Counted from the first letter of the stretch, positions 9,828 through 18,026 are shown. The stretch: DNA of 64,000 bases from Streptomyces sp. Ncost-T10-10d (GCF_900091955.1 NZ_FMDF01000070.1:38640-102639); one strand, 5' to 3'. Notes: a model not told the origin generated them from the letters alone. Translations and numbers: made by a program.

Positions 9828-9858
9828 GCCGGCGTGCGTGAGGTCTCAGCACGCCGGC
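9828..9858 (-). promoter_or_regulatory. Inverted repeat in the ccr leader
   Basis: Perfect 10-bp arms (9828-9837 and 9849-9858, GCCGGCGTGC and its complement) separated by 11 bases. They lie just downstream of the predicted transcription start of ccr. It could be a regulator-binding site or an RNA hairpin; the sequence does not decide. Confidence 0.45.
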
Positions 9859-9873
9859 CGCCCGGACAACTTC

Positions 9874-9902
9874 AACGTATGGCACTCCGTGACACCTGGC
9901 AA
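9874..9902 (-). promoter_or_regulatory. Candidate housekeeping promoter for the ccr operon
   Basis: On the minus strand TTGCCA (9902-9897) and TACGTT (9879-9874) are separated by exactly 17 bases, a fair match to the Streptomyces HrdB consensus. Predicted by eye only. Confidence 0.4.
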
Positions 9903-9999
9903 GGCACTCGGTGCCAACAATTTCTCTCACTTGTCACCCGCCGGGTACGCATGAGCAACCCAAGAGGTGTTTCGGGCGGTTCTGTCCCGCCGGAAGCGG

Positions 10000-10796
10000 T
10001 CAGTGCGAGGGCCGGTACACGTGAGGAGTCGTGGTGCTCAGGGCCAGGAATCCGAGTCGCTGGAGGATCGGGCTGCTCTGATCGGAGGCGTCGACCTGAA
10101 GGTAGCCGTAGCCGCGCTCCGCCGCGATCCGGGCGCGGAAGGCGACCAGGGACCGGTAGATGCCCCTTCCGCGCCACGCCTCGACCGTTCCGCCGCCCCA
10201 GAGCCCCGCGAAGCCAGTGCCCGGGTACAGCTCCATCCTGGCCGAGCTCACCGGCTCGTCGCCCACCATGGCGAGGACGCCGACGAAGCTGTCCGGGTCC
10301 TCGGTCAGCCTGGCCAGCACCTGATGCCGCAGCCGCGACCAGTCCGAGCCGAATGCCTGCTCATGGGCGCGGGCCATCAGCTCCACATCGTCCGCGTCAC
10401 TCACGGTGCGCAGCCGGACGCCCTCGGGCAGCTCCACCGTTGTCGAGAGGGCCGCCACCGGGGCGACCAGCAGGGTCTCCGGCTCCTCCGCCTCGAAACC
10501 GGCCGCCAGCAGCCGCTCCGCCAGGTCCACCGGCCGGTCGTGGGTGTACAGCTTCCACTCGAACTCGTCGTGTCCCAGTGCCGTGTAGTGCGCCACCTGT
10601 GCCGCGATCGCGGCGTCCGCCCGTACGGCATCCAGGTCCGGGGCCGACCACACGACACCGTTCCAGTCGTCGGCCGCGCCGACCTGCCGTACGACATCAC
10701 CGGTGCGTTCGACCCGGACCCGGGGCCGTCGGGGCGGGCGTGCTCGCGCATTTCCCGGTCGAAAAGGGTCAGAAGTGTGTCGCGGTCATGATTCAT
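10000..10796 (-). pseudogene. GNAT acetyltransferase with a frameshift near 10715
   Basis: The C-terminal 217 residues are open from a GTG at 10653 and form a GNAT acetyltransferase, with the acetyl-CoA loop region EAWRGRGIYRSLVAFRARIA and a C-terminal RLGFLAL strand. Upstream, the natural start appears to be ATG 10796 (MNHDRDTLLTLFDREMREHA), but that frame runs out of register: adding one C after codon GGGTCC near 10715 restores the continuous reading RVERTGDVVRQVGAADDWNGVV into the downstream frame. So one base is missing from a short G run (plus strand, about 10715-10717), by mutation or by sequencing error. If real, only an N-terminally truncated protein from the GTG could be made. Function otherwise unknown; downstream of the TetR gene and separated from it by a hairpin. 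Confidence 0.7.
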
Positions 10797-10853
10797 CCGC
10801 ACACCACAGCACCGGGGTGCGGGCGCGGCAACCGAGATTCCGAGGCGGGCCGG

Positions 10854-10885
10854 GTACCGGCCCGCCGGCCGAGCGGGGCCGGTAC
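10854..10885 (-). terminator. Hairpin between the TetR gene and the frameshifted acetyltransferase
   Basis: Perfect 10-bp arms GTACCGGCCC and GGGCCGGTAC (10854-10863 and 10876-10885) around a 12-nt loop, 40 bases past the TetR stop codon. There is no T run, as is common for Streptomyces terminators. Confidence 0.55.
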
Positions 10886-10924
10886 GTCTCCGGCCGGCAG
10901 GGGCCCCGGTCGGTACGTCCCCGT

Positions 10925-11740
10925 TCAGCGGCTCTTGAGCGCCTGCTGGATCGTGCGCATCACTTCTTCGAGGGGTGCGTCCGTCCGCGCCACCGTGACG
11001 AGTACCTCGCCCTGGGACGTCACCGAAGCGGCAGGCTGCTTCGCCGGTTCGGTGCCGGCGATCCGGCCCGCGCCGATGCCGGTCCCGAACGTGTCGCGGA
11101 CGATCGAGAAGGCGTGGTCGAGCTGGGCCTCCACATCGCCTTCGCCGCCCGCCCGCAGCCAGCGGCGCAGCACATGGTTGTGCGCGGTGACGACGGCGGA
11201 TGCGGCGACCTCCGCGAGCAGCGGGTCGTCATTGCCGACATGGTGGTCGCGCTCGTCGAAGTGGCCCAGCAGATAGCGCGTGAACAGCCGCTCGTAGCGG
11301 GCCACCGAGGCGATCTCGGCCTCACGCAGCGTGGGGACCTCACGGGTCAGCTTGTAGCGGGCCACGGAGACCGCGGGCTTTGCCGCGTACATCTTCATGA
11401 CTTCCTTGATGCCGCGGCAGACGGTGTCGAGCGGGTGCTCGTGCGCGGGGGCGGCATTGAGGACGGCCTCGGCCCTGACGAGGGTGTCGTCGTGGTCCGG
11501 GAAGATCGCCTCTTCCTTGGAGCGGAAGTGCCGGAAGAAGGTCCGCCGGGCGACTCCCGCGGCGCCCGCGATCTCGTCGACCGTCGTCGCCTCGTACCCC
11601 TTCGAGGCGAAGAGTTCCATTGCCGCGGCGGCCAATTCGCGACGCATTTTGAGCCGTTGGGTGGCGGCGCGGGTGCCTGCGGCACTCTCCTGGGCATCGG
11701 GCGCGGCGGAGACACGGGGGGACCTGGCGGGCTGGGACAT
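10925..11740 (-). CDS. TetR-family transcriptional regulator
   Basis: The DNA-binding domain is visible at about residues 40-80: MELFASKGYEATTVDEIAG, then AAGVARRTFFRHFRSKEEAI, a canonical TetR helix-turn-helix with FRHF. A long C-terminal ligand domain follows, with an extra tail of about 40 residues. The ATG at 11740 gives 271 aa; an in-frame ATG at 11758 adds six residues. Neither has a clear ribosome site, so a leaderless message is possible. It lies between the fused 3-hydroxyacyl-CoA dehydrogenase gene and the ccr operon on the same strand, and is a reasonable candidate regulator of these acyl-CoA genes. That role is inference from position only. Confidence 0.9.
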   Translation of the reverse strand: MSQPARSPRVSAAPDAQESAAGTRAATQRLKMRRELAAAAMELFASKGYEATTVDEIAGAAGVARRTFFRHFRSKEEAIFPDHDDTLVRAEAVLNAAPAHEHPLDTVCRGIKEVMKMYAAKPAVSVARYKLTREVPTLREAEIASVARYERLFTRYLLGHFDERDHHVGNDDPLLAEVAASAVVTAHNHVLRRWLRAGGEGDVEAQLDHAFSIVRDTFGTGIGAGRIAGTEPAKQPAASVTSQGEVLVTVARTDAPLEEVMRTIQQALKSR

Positions 11741-11752
11741 GGTGTGAACGTA

Positions 11753-11766
11753 CTGCATCGGTGCAG
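11753..11766. promoter_or_regulatory. Small dyad at the TetR gene start
   Basis: CTGCA-TCGG-TGCAG, a perfect 5-bp dyad with a 4-base centre, sits over the upstream end of the TetR gene. It may be an autoregulatory operator, but it is short. Confidence 0.25.
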
Positions 11767-11831
11767 GGGAATGCGCCCGCGGGGGCGGGCCGCCCGAAGG
11801 ATCGAGCAGCCCGCCCCACCCGGCTCCCGGC

Positions 11832-13613
11832 TCAGCGCCGGGCATATTCGCGGAAGCCGCGCCCCGTCTTGCGACCGAGGCAGCCGGCGGCCACCAGATG
11901 CTCCAGCAGTGGAGCCGGGGCCAGGCCCGGGTCGCGGAACTCGCTGTGCAGCACCTTCTCGATGGCGAGCGAGACATCGAGTCCGACGACGTCGAGGAGC
12001 TCGAACGGGCCCATCGGGTAGCCGCCGCCCAGCTTCATCGCGGCGTCGATGTCGTCGAGGCTCGCGTAGTGCTCCTCGACCATCTTGATCGCGTTGTTGA
12101 GGTACGGGAACAGCAGCGCGTTCACGATGAAGCCGGCCCGGTCCCCGCAGTCCACCGGGTGCTTGCGGACCTTGACGCACACCTCGCGGACGGTGGCGTG
12201 GACATCATCGGCGGTGAGCACCGTACGGACGACCTCGACCAGCTTCATCGCGGGCGCCGGGTTGAAGAAGTGCATCCCGATGACGTCCTGCGGGCGCGAG
12301 GTGGCCCGTGCGATCGCCACGACCGGCAGTGACGAGGTGGTGGTGGCGAGCACCGCACCCGGCTTGCACACCTTGTCGATCGTCCCGAACAACTGCTGCT
12401 TGACCGACAGGTCCTCGGCGACCGCCTCGACCGCGAGATCGACATCGGCGAAGGCGTCCAGCGAACCGGATGCGGTGATCCGGGCCAGGGTCTCGTCCCG
12501 CGCCTCGGCGGTCAGCCGCCCCTTGGTGACGGATCGCTCCAGGGACTTGGCGATCCGGCCCTTCGCCGTGTCCGCCTTCTCCTGGCTGCGGGCGGCGAGC
12601 ACCACGTCGTAGCCGGCCTTCGCGAAGACCTCGGCGATCCCCGAGGCCATCGTCCCGGAGCCCGCGACGCCCACCGAGCGCACCGTGCGCCCGCCGGCCC
12701 CGGACACGCTCTCCCGCGGGGTCAGCGAGTCCGGCACCACGGTCCGGCTGCCGGATTCCGTGTACGTGTAGAAGCCGCGGCCCGACTTGCGACCGGTCAG
12801 CCCCGCCTCGCTGAGCTGCCTGAGGACGGGGGCCGGGGCGTGCAGCCGGTCGTGCGACGCGGAGTACATCGCCTCCAGGACGGTACGGGCGGTGTCGATC
12901 CCGATCAGGTCGAGGAGGGCGAGCGGGCCCATCGGCAGGCCGCAGCCCAGCTTCATCGCCGCGTCGATGTCCTCACGGGAGGCGTAGTTCGCCTCGTACA
13001 TCGCGGCGGCCTGGTTGAGGTACCCGAACAGCAGCCCGTCGGCGACGAAACCCGGCCGGTCGCCGACCGCGACCGGCTCCTTGCCCAGGCTGCGGGCGAG
13101 CGCGGTGACCGCCTCGACGGCCGGCGGCGCGGTCAGCACCGAGGAGACCACCTCGACCAGCTTCATCGCGGGCGCCGGGTTGAAGAAGTGCAGACCGAGC
13201 ACGCGCTCGGGGTGCAGCGATTCGGCGGCGAGCCGGGTGACCGACAGGGCATTGGTGCCGGTCGCCAGGATCGCGGTGGGGGAGACGATCGCGTCGAGCT
13301 CCCGGAAGAGCTGCTGCTTGATCTCGTACGACTCGGGCACGACCTCGATGACCAGCTCCGCCTCCGCGGCGGCCTGGAGGTCACCGAAAGTACGGAACCG
13401 GGCGAGGACGTCGCCGCGCTCCTCCTCCGTGATCCGCTCGCGCCGCACGGCGCGGGCGGTTGCGGCTTCCAGGGCCGCGACGGCCTGACGGGCGGCCGCG
13501 TCGCTGATGTCGATACCGATGACCTCGTGGCCGGCGCGGGCCAGGACTTCGGCAATGCCGGTGCCCATGGTGCCGAGACCGACGACGGCAATGGTGCTGA
13601 GCGGGGTGTCCAT
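11832..13613 (-). CDS. Tandemly duplicated 3-hydroxyacyl-CoA (3-hydroxybutyryl-CoA) dehydrogenase
   Basis: 593-residue protein made of two full copies of the HAD family. Copy 1 begins at VVGLGTMGTGIAEVLARAGH and copy 2 near residue 300 at GVAGSGTMASGIAEVFAKAGY, each with a GxGxxG NAD site. Both copies keep the catalytic His-Asn pair (GLHFFNPAPAMKLVEVV and GMHFFNPAPAMKLVEVV) and the C-terminal domain (DRPGFVADGLLFGYLN and DRAGFIVNALLFPYLN). It interconverts acetoacetyl-CoA and 3-hydroxybutyryl-CoA or longer homologues. The start ATG has GGAG upstream. Located before TetR and ccr, it could supply the 3-hydroxybutyryl-CoA that leads to crotonyl-CoA, the Ccr substrate; the crotonase and thiolase are not here. 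Confidence 0.92.
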   Translation of the reverse strand: MDTPLSTIAVVGLGTMGTGIAEVLARAGHEVIGIDISDAAARQAVAALEAATARAVRRERITEEERGDVLARFRTFGDLQAAAEAELVIEVVPESYEIKQQLFRELDAIVSPTAILATGTNALSVTRLAAESLHPERVLGLHFFNPAPAMKLVEVVSSVLTAPPAVEAVTALARSLGKEPVAVGDRPGFVADGLLFGYLNQAAAMYEANYASREDIDAAMKLGCGLPMGPLALLDLIGIDTARTVLEAMYSASHDRLHAPAPVLRQLSEAGLTGRKSGRGFYTYTESGSRTVVPDSLTPRESVSGAGGRTVRSVGVAGSGTMASGIAEVFAKAGYDVVLAARSQEKADTAKGRIAKSLERSVTKGRLTAEARDETLARITASGSLDAFADVDLAVEAVAEDLSVKQQLFGTIDKVCKPGAVLATTTSSLPVVAIARATSRPQDVIGMHFFNPAPAMKLVEVVRTVLTADDVHATVREVCVKVRKHPVDCGDRAGFIVNALLFPYLNNAIKMVEEHYASLDDIDAAMKLGGGYPMGPFELLDVVGLDVSLAIEKVLHSEFRDPGLAPAPLLEHLVAAGCLGRKTGRGFREYARR

Positions 13614-13953
13614 CACGGGACTCCAGACAATGAGTGACGACTGTGAGGAGCACGGCGCGCGCACAAGAGGCGAACTGGCGCAGGGCGTGCGGGATTTGCG
13701 TGTCGTGGTGCTCAGGGCCTGGGCGCGACGGGCACGCCCGGACCGGGAAGGGGTGACGGACTCTGTCCCGGAGTCACGTCTCGCAAAGCTGCCGAACCGA
13801 CAAGCACTCCGGGTGGCTGCGTCACCAGGCCACCGGAGCCGGCGGGGAGTGTGTCCCGCTCACATGAGCTTAACCGGCGAGTAACGAGCGCGCCAGCCCC
13901 GAGTTGCTGTGGTCCGCCTCACACTCACCGTCATCGTCGATACGCTGAGGGTC
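13614..13953. other. Divergent intergenic region
   Basis: 340 bases between two divergent genes. The open frames through it look non-coding. I see no strong inverted repeat. GATACGCT just before the downstream plus-strand gene resembles a -10 element. Confidence 0.4.
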
Positions 13954-14526
13954 ATGGATGAGGAGTTCCGGTCGCTGACGGACCGGCTGGCGGACGAGGC
14001 GGGGGAGTCGGCGGCGTACCGCAGACTGCTCGCCACCGACGACGACGAGGAACTGGCCCGGGTCCTCGTGGAACGCGAACGCCCGCTCTGGGCGCGGGAG
14101 ATCGCCGCGTTCCGGCTCGGCTGCGGCGGTGACCGACGGGCCTTCGAGGCGCTGGTCCTGCTGCTCAACCACCGCGACCCGGAGCGCTGCGTCTCCGCCG
14201 CCCACGCCCTGGTGCGCCTCGGCGACCCCCGCACGCCCCGGGCCGCCGCCGCCCTGGCAACGAACAACCTGCGCACCGCGTACGCCCTGCACCCGGTGCG
14301 GCTGCTCACCGCGCTTCGGGCCCCGGAGTCCGTCCCGGCGCTGATGAGCACCCTGGAGCGGCTCCTGGCCCCGGACGATCCGCACTGGCGGGTGGCGCTC
14401 GCCTGCGTGGAAGGGCTCGGGCAGCTCGGGGACGAACAGGCCCGCCCGCTCCTGGAGGCGGCGCTGCCGCACCCGCGACTGGGCGGTGCGGCACGGGACG
14501 CGCTCAGCCGCCTGCGGAGGGCCTGA
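13954..14526 (+). CDS. HEAT-repeat protein
   Basis: 190-residue soluble all-helical protein. Repeated pairs of helices of about 30 residues with the spacing of HEAT/PBS-lyase repeats are visible, for example ALVLLLNHRDPERCVSAAHA, LVRLGDP, and near the end VALACVEGLGQLGDEQARPL. No catalytic residues are recognisable. Proteins of this shape act as scaffolds or binding partners; I cannot name the partner. ATG 13954 is chosen because GAGG stands just upstream and the protein body begins there. It ends convergent with the acetyltransferase gene. Confidence 0.8.
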   Translation: MDEEFRSLTDRLADEAGESAAYRRLLATDDDEELARVLVERERPLWAREIAAFRLGCGGDRRAFEALVLLLNHRDPERCVSAAHALVRLGDPRTPRAAAALATNNLRTAYALHPVRLLTALRAPESVPALMSTLERLLAPDDPHWRVALACVEGLGQLGDEQARPLLEAALPHPRLGGAARDALSRLRRA

Positions 14527-14528
14527 GA

Positions 14529-14557
14529 GCGCGGACCGCTGCCGGCCGGTCCGGCGC
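14529..14557. terminator. Hairpin between convergent genes
   Basis: GCGCGGACCG pairs with CGGTCC and GGCGC (one bulged G) just after the HEAT gene stop codon. Moderate stem, GC-only; it could terminate in both directions. Confidence 0.4.
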
Positions 14558-14565
14558 CGACGCGT

Positions 14566-15108
14566 TCAAAGGGCGCCGAGGGCACGCACGTACCGCACCT
14601 CGGGCACGAGTACGCCGTCCACCTCGAAGGGCTCCTCGGCGCCGTCGGGGAGGAAACCCGAGCGCTCGTAGAAGCGGCGGGCCGGGCCATTCTCCTTCAG
14701 CACCCAGAGCGCCAGGTCCGGGAAGCCGTCCGCGGTGGCGCGGGTGAGCATCTCCGCCATCAGGGCGCGGCCGGCCCCGGTCCCGATCTGCTCGGGCAGC
14801 ACATAGATCGCGTACAGCTCGCCCCGCGCCGACCGTCCGCCGTTCTCGCGGTACGGGCCGTAGCAGGCCCAGCCGATCACACCGAGGCCTGCCCGTTCGG
14901 CCACCACATTCACGACCGGGTTGCCCTCGGCCAAGAATCCACGACGCCGTTCCGCGTCCTCGGCGATGTCCATGGCGTCCAGATGAGACTGCGGCATCAG
15001 TCCGGCGTACGCGGCCTGCCAGCCGCGCACCCGGACTCGCGCGACCGCCTCGCAGTCGTCGACAGTCATGTCCCGTACAAGCGCATCCGGCGTGGTCCGC
15101 ATCGTCAT
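14566..15108 (-). CDS. GNAT N-acetyltransferase
   Basis: 180-residue single-domain acetyltransferase. The core is visible: LYAIYVLPEQIGTGAGRALM (the acetyl-CoA pyrophosphate loop Q/IGTGAGR) and ARRFYERSGFLPDG near the C-terminus. The N-terminal strand-helix VRVRGWQAAYAGLMPQSHLD is typical of GNATs that act on small molecules or peptide ends. Starts at 15117, 15108 and 15102 are possible; 15108 has AGG nine bases upstream. The start region lies inside a perfect 38-bp palindrome, so the ribosome site would be sequestered in any transcript reading in from the peptidase gene upstream. Substrate unknown. Confidence 0.85.
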   Translation of the reverse strand: MTMRTTPDALVRDMTVDDCEAVARVRVRGWQAAYAGLMPQSHLDAMDIAEDAERRRGFLAEGNPVVNVVAERAGLGVIGWACYGPYRENGGRSARGELYAIYVLPEQIGTGAGRALMAEMLTRATADGFPDLALWVLKENGPARRFYERSGFLPDGAEEPFEVDGVLVPEVRYVRALGAL

Positions 15109-15145
15109 ACGGGCCATCCTGACGCATGCGTCAGGATGGCCCGTA
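15108..15145. repeat. Perfect 38-bp palindrome over the acetyltransferase start
   Basis: Half-site TACGGGCCATCCTGACGCA (15108-15126) followed with no spacer by its exact reverse complement (15127-15145). It sits between the secreted peptidase gene and the acetyltransferase gene on the minus strand, and covers possible start codons and the ribosome site of the latter. It can act as a terminator for the first gene, as a translation block for the second, or as a protein-binding site. Confidence 0.85.
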
Positions 15146-15173
15146 CGGGAATCCGGCCCGGGTTCGCAGGGCG

Positions 15174-16778
15174 TCAGCCGCGGAAGCCGAGCAGGCCGTG
15201 CAGGATGCTGCCCCTGCTGCCGGAACCCGTTCCCCGGGCCGACTCCACTGCCGCCCTGCCGGTCAGCGGCTTCGGGTCGGGGGACTTGGCGCAGATCGCG
15301 TCCGCGTCGGCCCCGCTGCCTCTGCCGCGTGGGACGGTGCCCTTGTCGAGATAGTCCGCCAGATAGGTGTCCAGGCAGTCGTTGCCGCTCAGTGTGATGC
15401 CGTGGTTGCCGCCGCCCTGCTCGACCACCAGGCTGGAGTCGCGCAGCTTGCGGTGGAGGGTGACTCCGCCCTCGTACGGCGTGGCCGCGTCCTCGGTGGC
15501 CTGGAAGAGCAGCACCGGCGGCAGGCTGTCGTTGGAGACCTGTACCGGGTTCAGCGGCTCCACCGGCCAGTCGACGCACGGGGCGTTGTACCAGGTGTTG
15601 TTCCAGGTGAAGAAGCGTGCCTTGTCGTGCACCTTCCAGCTGTCGTTGCGCCAGGTGTTCCACTGGCGGGGCCACTGGGTGTCGCGGCACTGCACGGCCG
15701 AGTAGACCGAGTACCCGTTGTCGGCCTTCGCGTCGACCGCGCCGAACTTCTCGTACGCCTTCACGAGCGCGTCCGGGTCCTGGTCGTTCACATACGCCGC
15801 GAACGCATCGGCCAGATAGGGCCAGTAGCCGTTGTAGTAGCCGCCGGGCAGGAAGGTGTCCTCCAGCTCGCTCGCCCCGACCTTCCCGCCCGCGGGGTGC
15901 GCCTTGACGGCGGCGCGCATCGCGTACCAGACATCCTCGACCTTCGCCGGGTCGTTGCCGAGCCGGTATGTGGTGTCGTGCTTCGCGACCCAGGCGGCGA
16001 ACGCCTTGTGGCGGGCGTCGAAGGCGTAGTTCTGGCCGATGTTGTCGTCGTACCAGACGCCCTCCGGGTCGACGTTCGAGTCGAGGACCAGGCGCCGCAC
16101 CCGCTCCGGGAACAGCTTGGCGTACACCGCGCCGAGGTAGGTCCCGTACGAGTACCCGAAGTAGTTGAGCTGCTCGGAACCGGTTGCCTGCCGGATCACA
16201 TCGAGGTCCTTGGCGGCGCTGACGGTGTCCATGTAGGGCAGCAGATCCGGGTACTTCTCGCCACATGCCTGCGCGAACGAGCGGGCGCGGTTGCGGTTGG
16301 CCTCCTCGACCGCGAGCGAGTCCGGCACCGAGTCGGGGCGCAGCGGATCGAAGTACTTCGGTACGCAGTCCAGCGCGGGCTCGCTCTCGCCGACGCCGCG
16401 CGGGTCGAACCCGATCACGTCGTACTGCGCGGCAACCGACTTCGGCAGCGAGGACGCCACGAAGCCGGCCATCGAGAGGCCGCTGCCCCCGGGACCGCCC
16501 GGGTTGACGAGCAGGGGACCCTGGAAGGTCTTCGCGGTGTGCGGGATGCGGGACAGGGCGAGGGTGATCTGCCGACCCGACGGATCGTCATGATCGAGCG
16601 GCGTACTGACCGATGAGCACTGCAGACTCGGGTACGACTTGGTGCCGCAGTCGGTCCATACGGGCTCGGCCGCGCTGCGCCGCGCACCGTTGTCGGCGGC
16701 TGCCGGGGACGGGGCGGCGGTCACCAGACCGGCGACCGTCGCACCGACGGCGAGCAGAATTCCTGGACGTTTCGTCAT
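15174..16778 (-). CDS. Secreted alpha/beta-hydrolase, tripeptidyl-aminopeptidase type
   Basis: 534-residue enzyme of the S33-like family that removes short peptides from protein N-termini outside the cell. Residues 1-28 form a signal peptide (KR, hydrophobic core LLAVGATVAGLVTA, cleavage near APSPAAA). The oxyanion motif is NPGGPGGSG, the nucleophile elbow is GYSYGTYLG, the acid is in LFQATEDAATPYEGG and the histidine in GGGNHGITLSG. A C-terminal TAP-like domain carries paired cysteines. ATG 16778 has GGGAGG at ideal distance. The catalytic triad is complete. Family assignment is firm, substrate range unknown. Confidence 0.92.
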   Translation of the reverse strand: MTKRPGILLAVGATVAGLVTAAPSPAAADNGARRSAAEPVWTDCGTKSYPSLQCSSVSTPLDHDDPSGRQITLALSRIPHTAKTFQGPLLVNPGGPGGSGLSMAGFVASSLPKSVAAQYDVIGFDPRGVGESEPALDCVPKYFDPLRPDSVPDSLAVEEANRNRARSFAQACGEKYPDLLPYMDTVSAAKDLDVIRQATGSEQLNYFGYSYGTYLGAVYAKLFPERVRRLVLDSNVDPEGVWYDDNIGQNYAFDARHKAFAAWVAKHDTTYRLGNDPAKVEDVWYAMRAAVKAHPAGGKVGASELEDTFLPGGYYNGYWPYLADAFAAYVNDQDPDALVKAYEKFGAVDAKADNGYSVYSAVQCRDTQWPRQWNTWRNDSWKVHDKARFFTWNNTWYNAPCVDWPVEPLNPVQVSNDSLPPVLLFQATEDAATPYEGGVTLHRKLRDSSLVVEQGGGNHGITLSGNDCLDTYLADYLDKGTVPRGRGSGADADAICAKSPDPKPLTGRAAVESARGTGSGSRGSILHGLLGFRG

Positions 16779-16931
16779 ATGGCCTCCCGTAGTGGGGAAA
16801 AGACGGCGGCGCGTGACGCGGCCCCCGCCGCATGCTCCCCACATTCGCGCCCGGAAGGACATGTTCTGTTGAGAGTTGACCCGTTTGCCCGCTTCGGATG
16901 CGCCGGGCCCGCCCTTGGCGTATCCGCCGGG

Positions 16932-17981
16932 TCAGAGCAGGGTCAGCTGGGTGGGCCCGGAGCCGTCGAGCGGTGACCGCCGCTCCTGGCGCGCGGGGAG
17001 CCGGCGGGCCGAGCCGCGGTGCGAGGGGCCGATGCCGAACTCGGTCGCCAGTTCGTGGACGTACCGCGTGATGCGCCGCTGGTACCACTTGGGCGCATAG
17101 GCCCCCTCGGCGTACAGCCGCTCGTAGCGCCGTACCAGGTGGGGGTGGCGCTGCCCGAGCCACCGCATGTACCACTCCCGGGCGCCGGGCCGCAGATGCA
17201 GGACGAGCGGGGTCACCGAGGTCGCCCCGGACGCGGCGATCGCCCGGACCGTGGCGCGCAACTGGTCCGGGTGGTCGCCGAGGAACGGGATGACGGGTGC
17301 CATCAGCACGCCGCAGTCGATGCCGTGCTCGCTCAGCGTGCGGACGGCGTCGAGGCGGCGCTCGGGGGAGGGTGTGCCGGGCTCCACGGTGCGCCACAGC
17401 CCGTCGTCGACGAAGCCCACGGAGACGGAGATCCCGACATCGGTGACCTCGGCCGCCTGCCGCAGCAGCTCCAGATCGCGCAGGATCAGAGTTCCCTTGG
17501 TCAGGATCGAGAACGGGTTCGCGTGATCGCGCAGGGCCGTGATGATGCCGGGCATCAACCGGTAGCGGCCCTCGGCGCGCTGATAACAGTCGACGTTGGT
17601 CCCCATCGCGATGTGCGCGCCGTGCCAGCGGCTGGACGACAGCAGGCTGCGCAGCAGCTCCGGGGCGTTGATCTTGACGACGATCTGGGAGTCGAAGCCG
17701 ATTCCGGTGTCGAGGTCCAGATAGCTGTGGGTCTTGCGGGCGAAGCAGTACACGCAGGCGTGCGTACAGCCTCGGTACGGATTGACGGTCCACTCGAACG
17801 GCATCCGCGACGCGCCCGGCACCCGGTTCACGATCGAGCGGGCCCGGACCTCGTGGAAGGTGATCCCTCGGAATTCGGGGGTGTCAAAGGTGCGCGTGGT
17901 CACCGAGTCGGCGGTGAAGAGCGCGCGGGCTCCGGTGTGGGTGGGACCGGTGGGGTTGTCGGCCAGATTGTCCCAGCGCAT
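16932..17981 (-). CDS. Rv2578c-family radical SAM protein
   Basis: 349-residue radical SAM enzyme. The [4Fe-4S] motif is NPYRGCTHACVYCFARKTH (CxxxCxxC, residues about 72-79). The barrel continues through ILTKGTLILRD, and a C-terminal region (GQRHPHLVRRYERLYAEGAY) is characteristic of the Rv2578c group, which is related to spore photoproduct lyase. GAGGAGG precedes ATG 17981 at ideal spacing. A perfect LexA-type box lies 34 bases upstream, so SOS induction is expected. In Mycobacterium tuberculosis Rv2578c is, to my knowledge, a member of the LexA regulon, which fits a DNA-repair role. The reaction is unproven. The last 30 residues are basic and variable. Confidence 0.9.
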   Translation of the reverse strand: MRWDNLADNPTGPTHTGARALFTADSVTTRTFDTPEFRGITFHEVRARSIVNRVPGASRMPFEWTVNPYRGCTHACVYCFARKTHSYLDLDTGIGFDSQIVVKINAPELLRSLLSSSRWHGAHIAMGTNVDCYQRAEGRYRLMPGIITALRDHANPFSILTKGTLILRDLELLRQAAEVTDVGISVSVGFVDDGLWRTVEPGTPSPERRLDAVRTLSEHGIDCGVLMAPVIPFLGDHPDQLRATVRAIAASGATSVTPLVLHLRPGAREWYMRWLGQRHPHLVRRYERLYAEGAYAPKWYQRRITRYVHELATEFGIGPSHRGSARRLPARQERRSPLDGSGPTQLTLL

Positions 17982-18014
17982 GGACGCCTCCTCGGTAGCA
18001 CTGGACAGAGAATA

Positions 18015-18026
18015 GAACACTTGTTC
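18015..18026. promoter_or_regulatory. LexA (SOS) box
   Basis: GAAC-ACTT-GTTC, an exact match to the actinobacterial SOS core GAAC-N4-GTTC, embedded in an AT-rich stretch (AATAGAACACTTGTTCCCTT). It lies 34 bases upstream of the radical SAM start and about 105 bases upstream of the divergent SRPBCC gene. Confidence 0.8.

Larger units (their letters stand above)
9642..9999. other. Intergenic region holding the ccr leader and promoter
   Basis: 358 bases without a credible gene. It contains the candidate ccr promoter and the inverted repeat listed separately. The rest is the proposed untranslated leader of ccr. Confidence 0.6.

Noticed and set aside
9568..9930. A 120-codon minus-strand frame upstream of ccr
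   Set aside because: It overlaps the ccr start in another frame, is Pro/Gln/His-rich and has no homology pattern.
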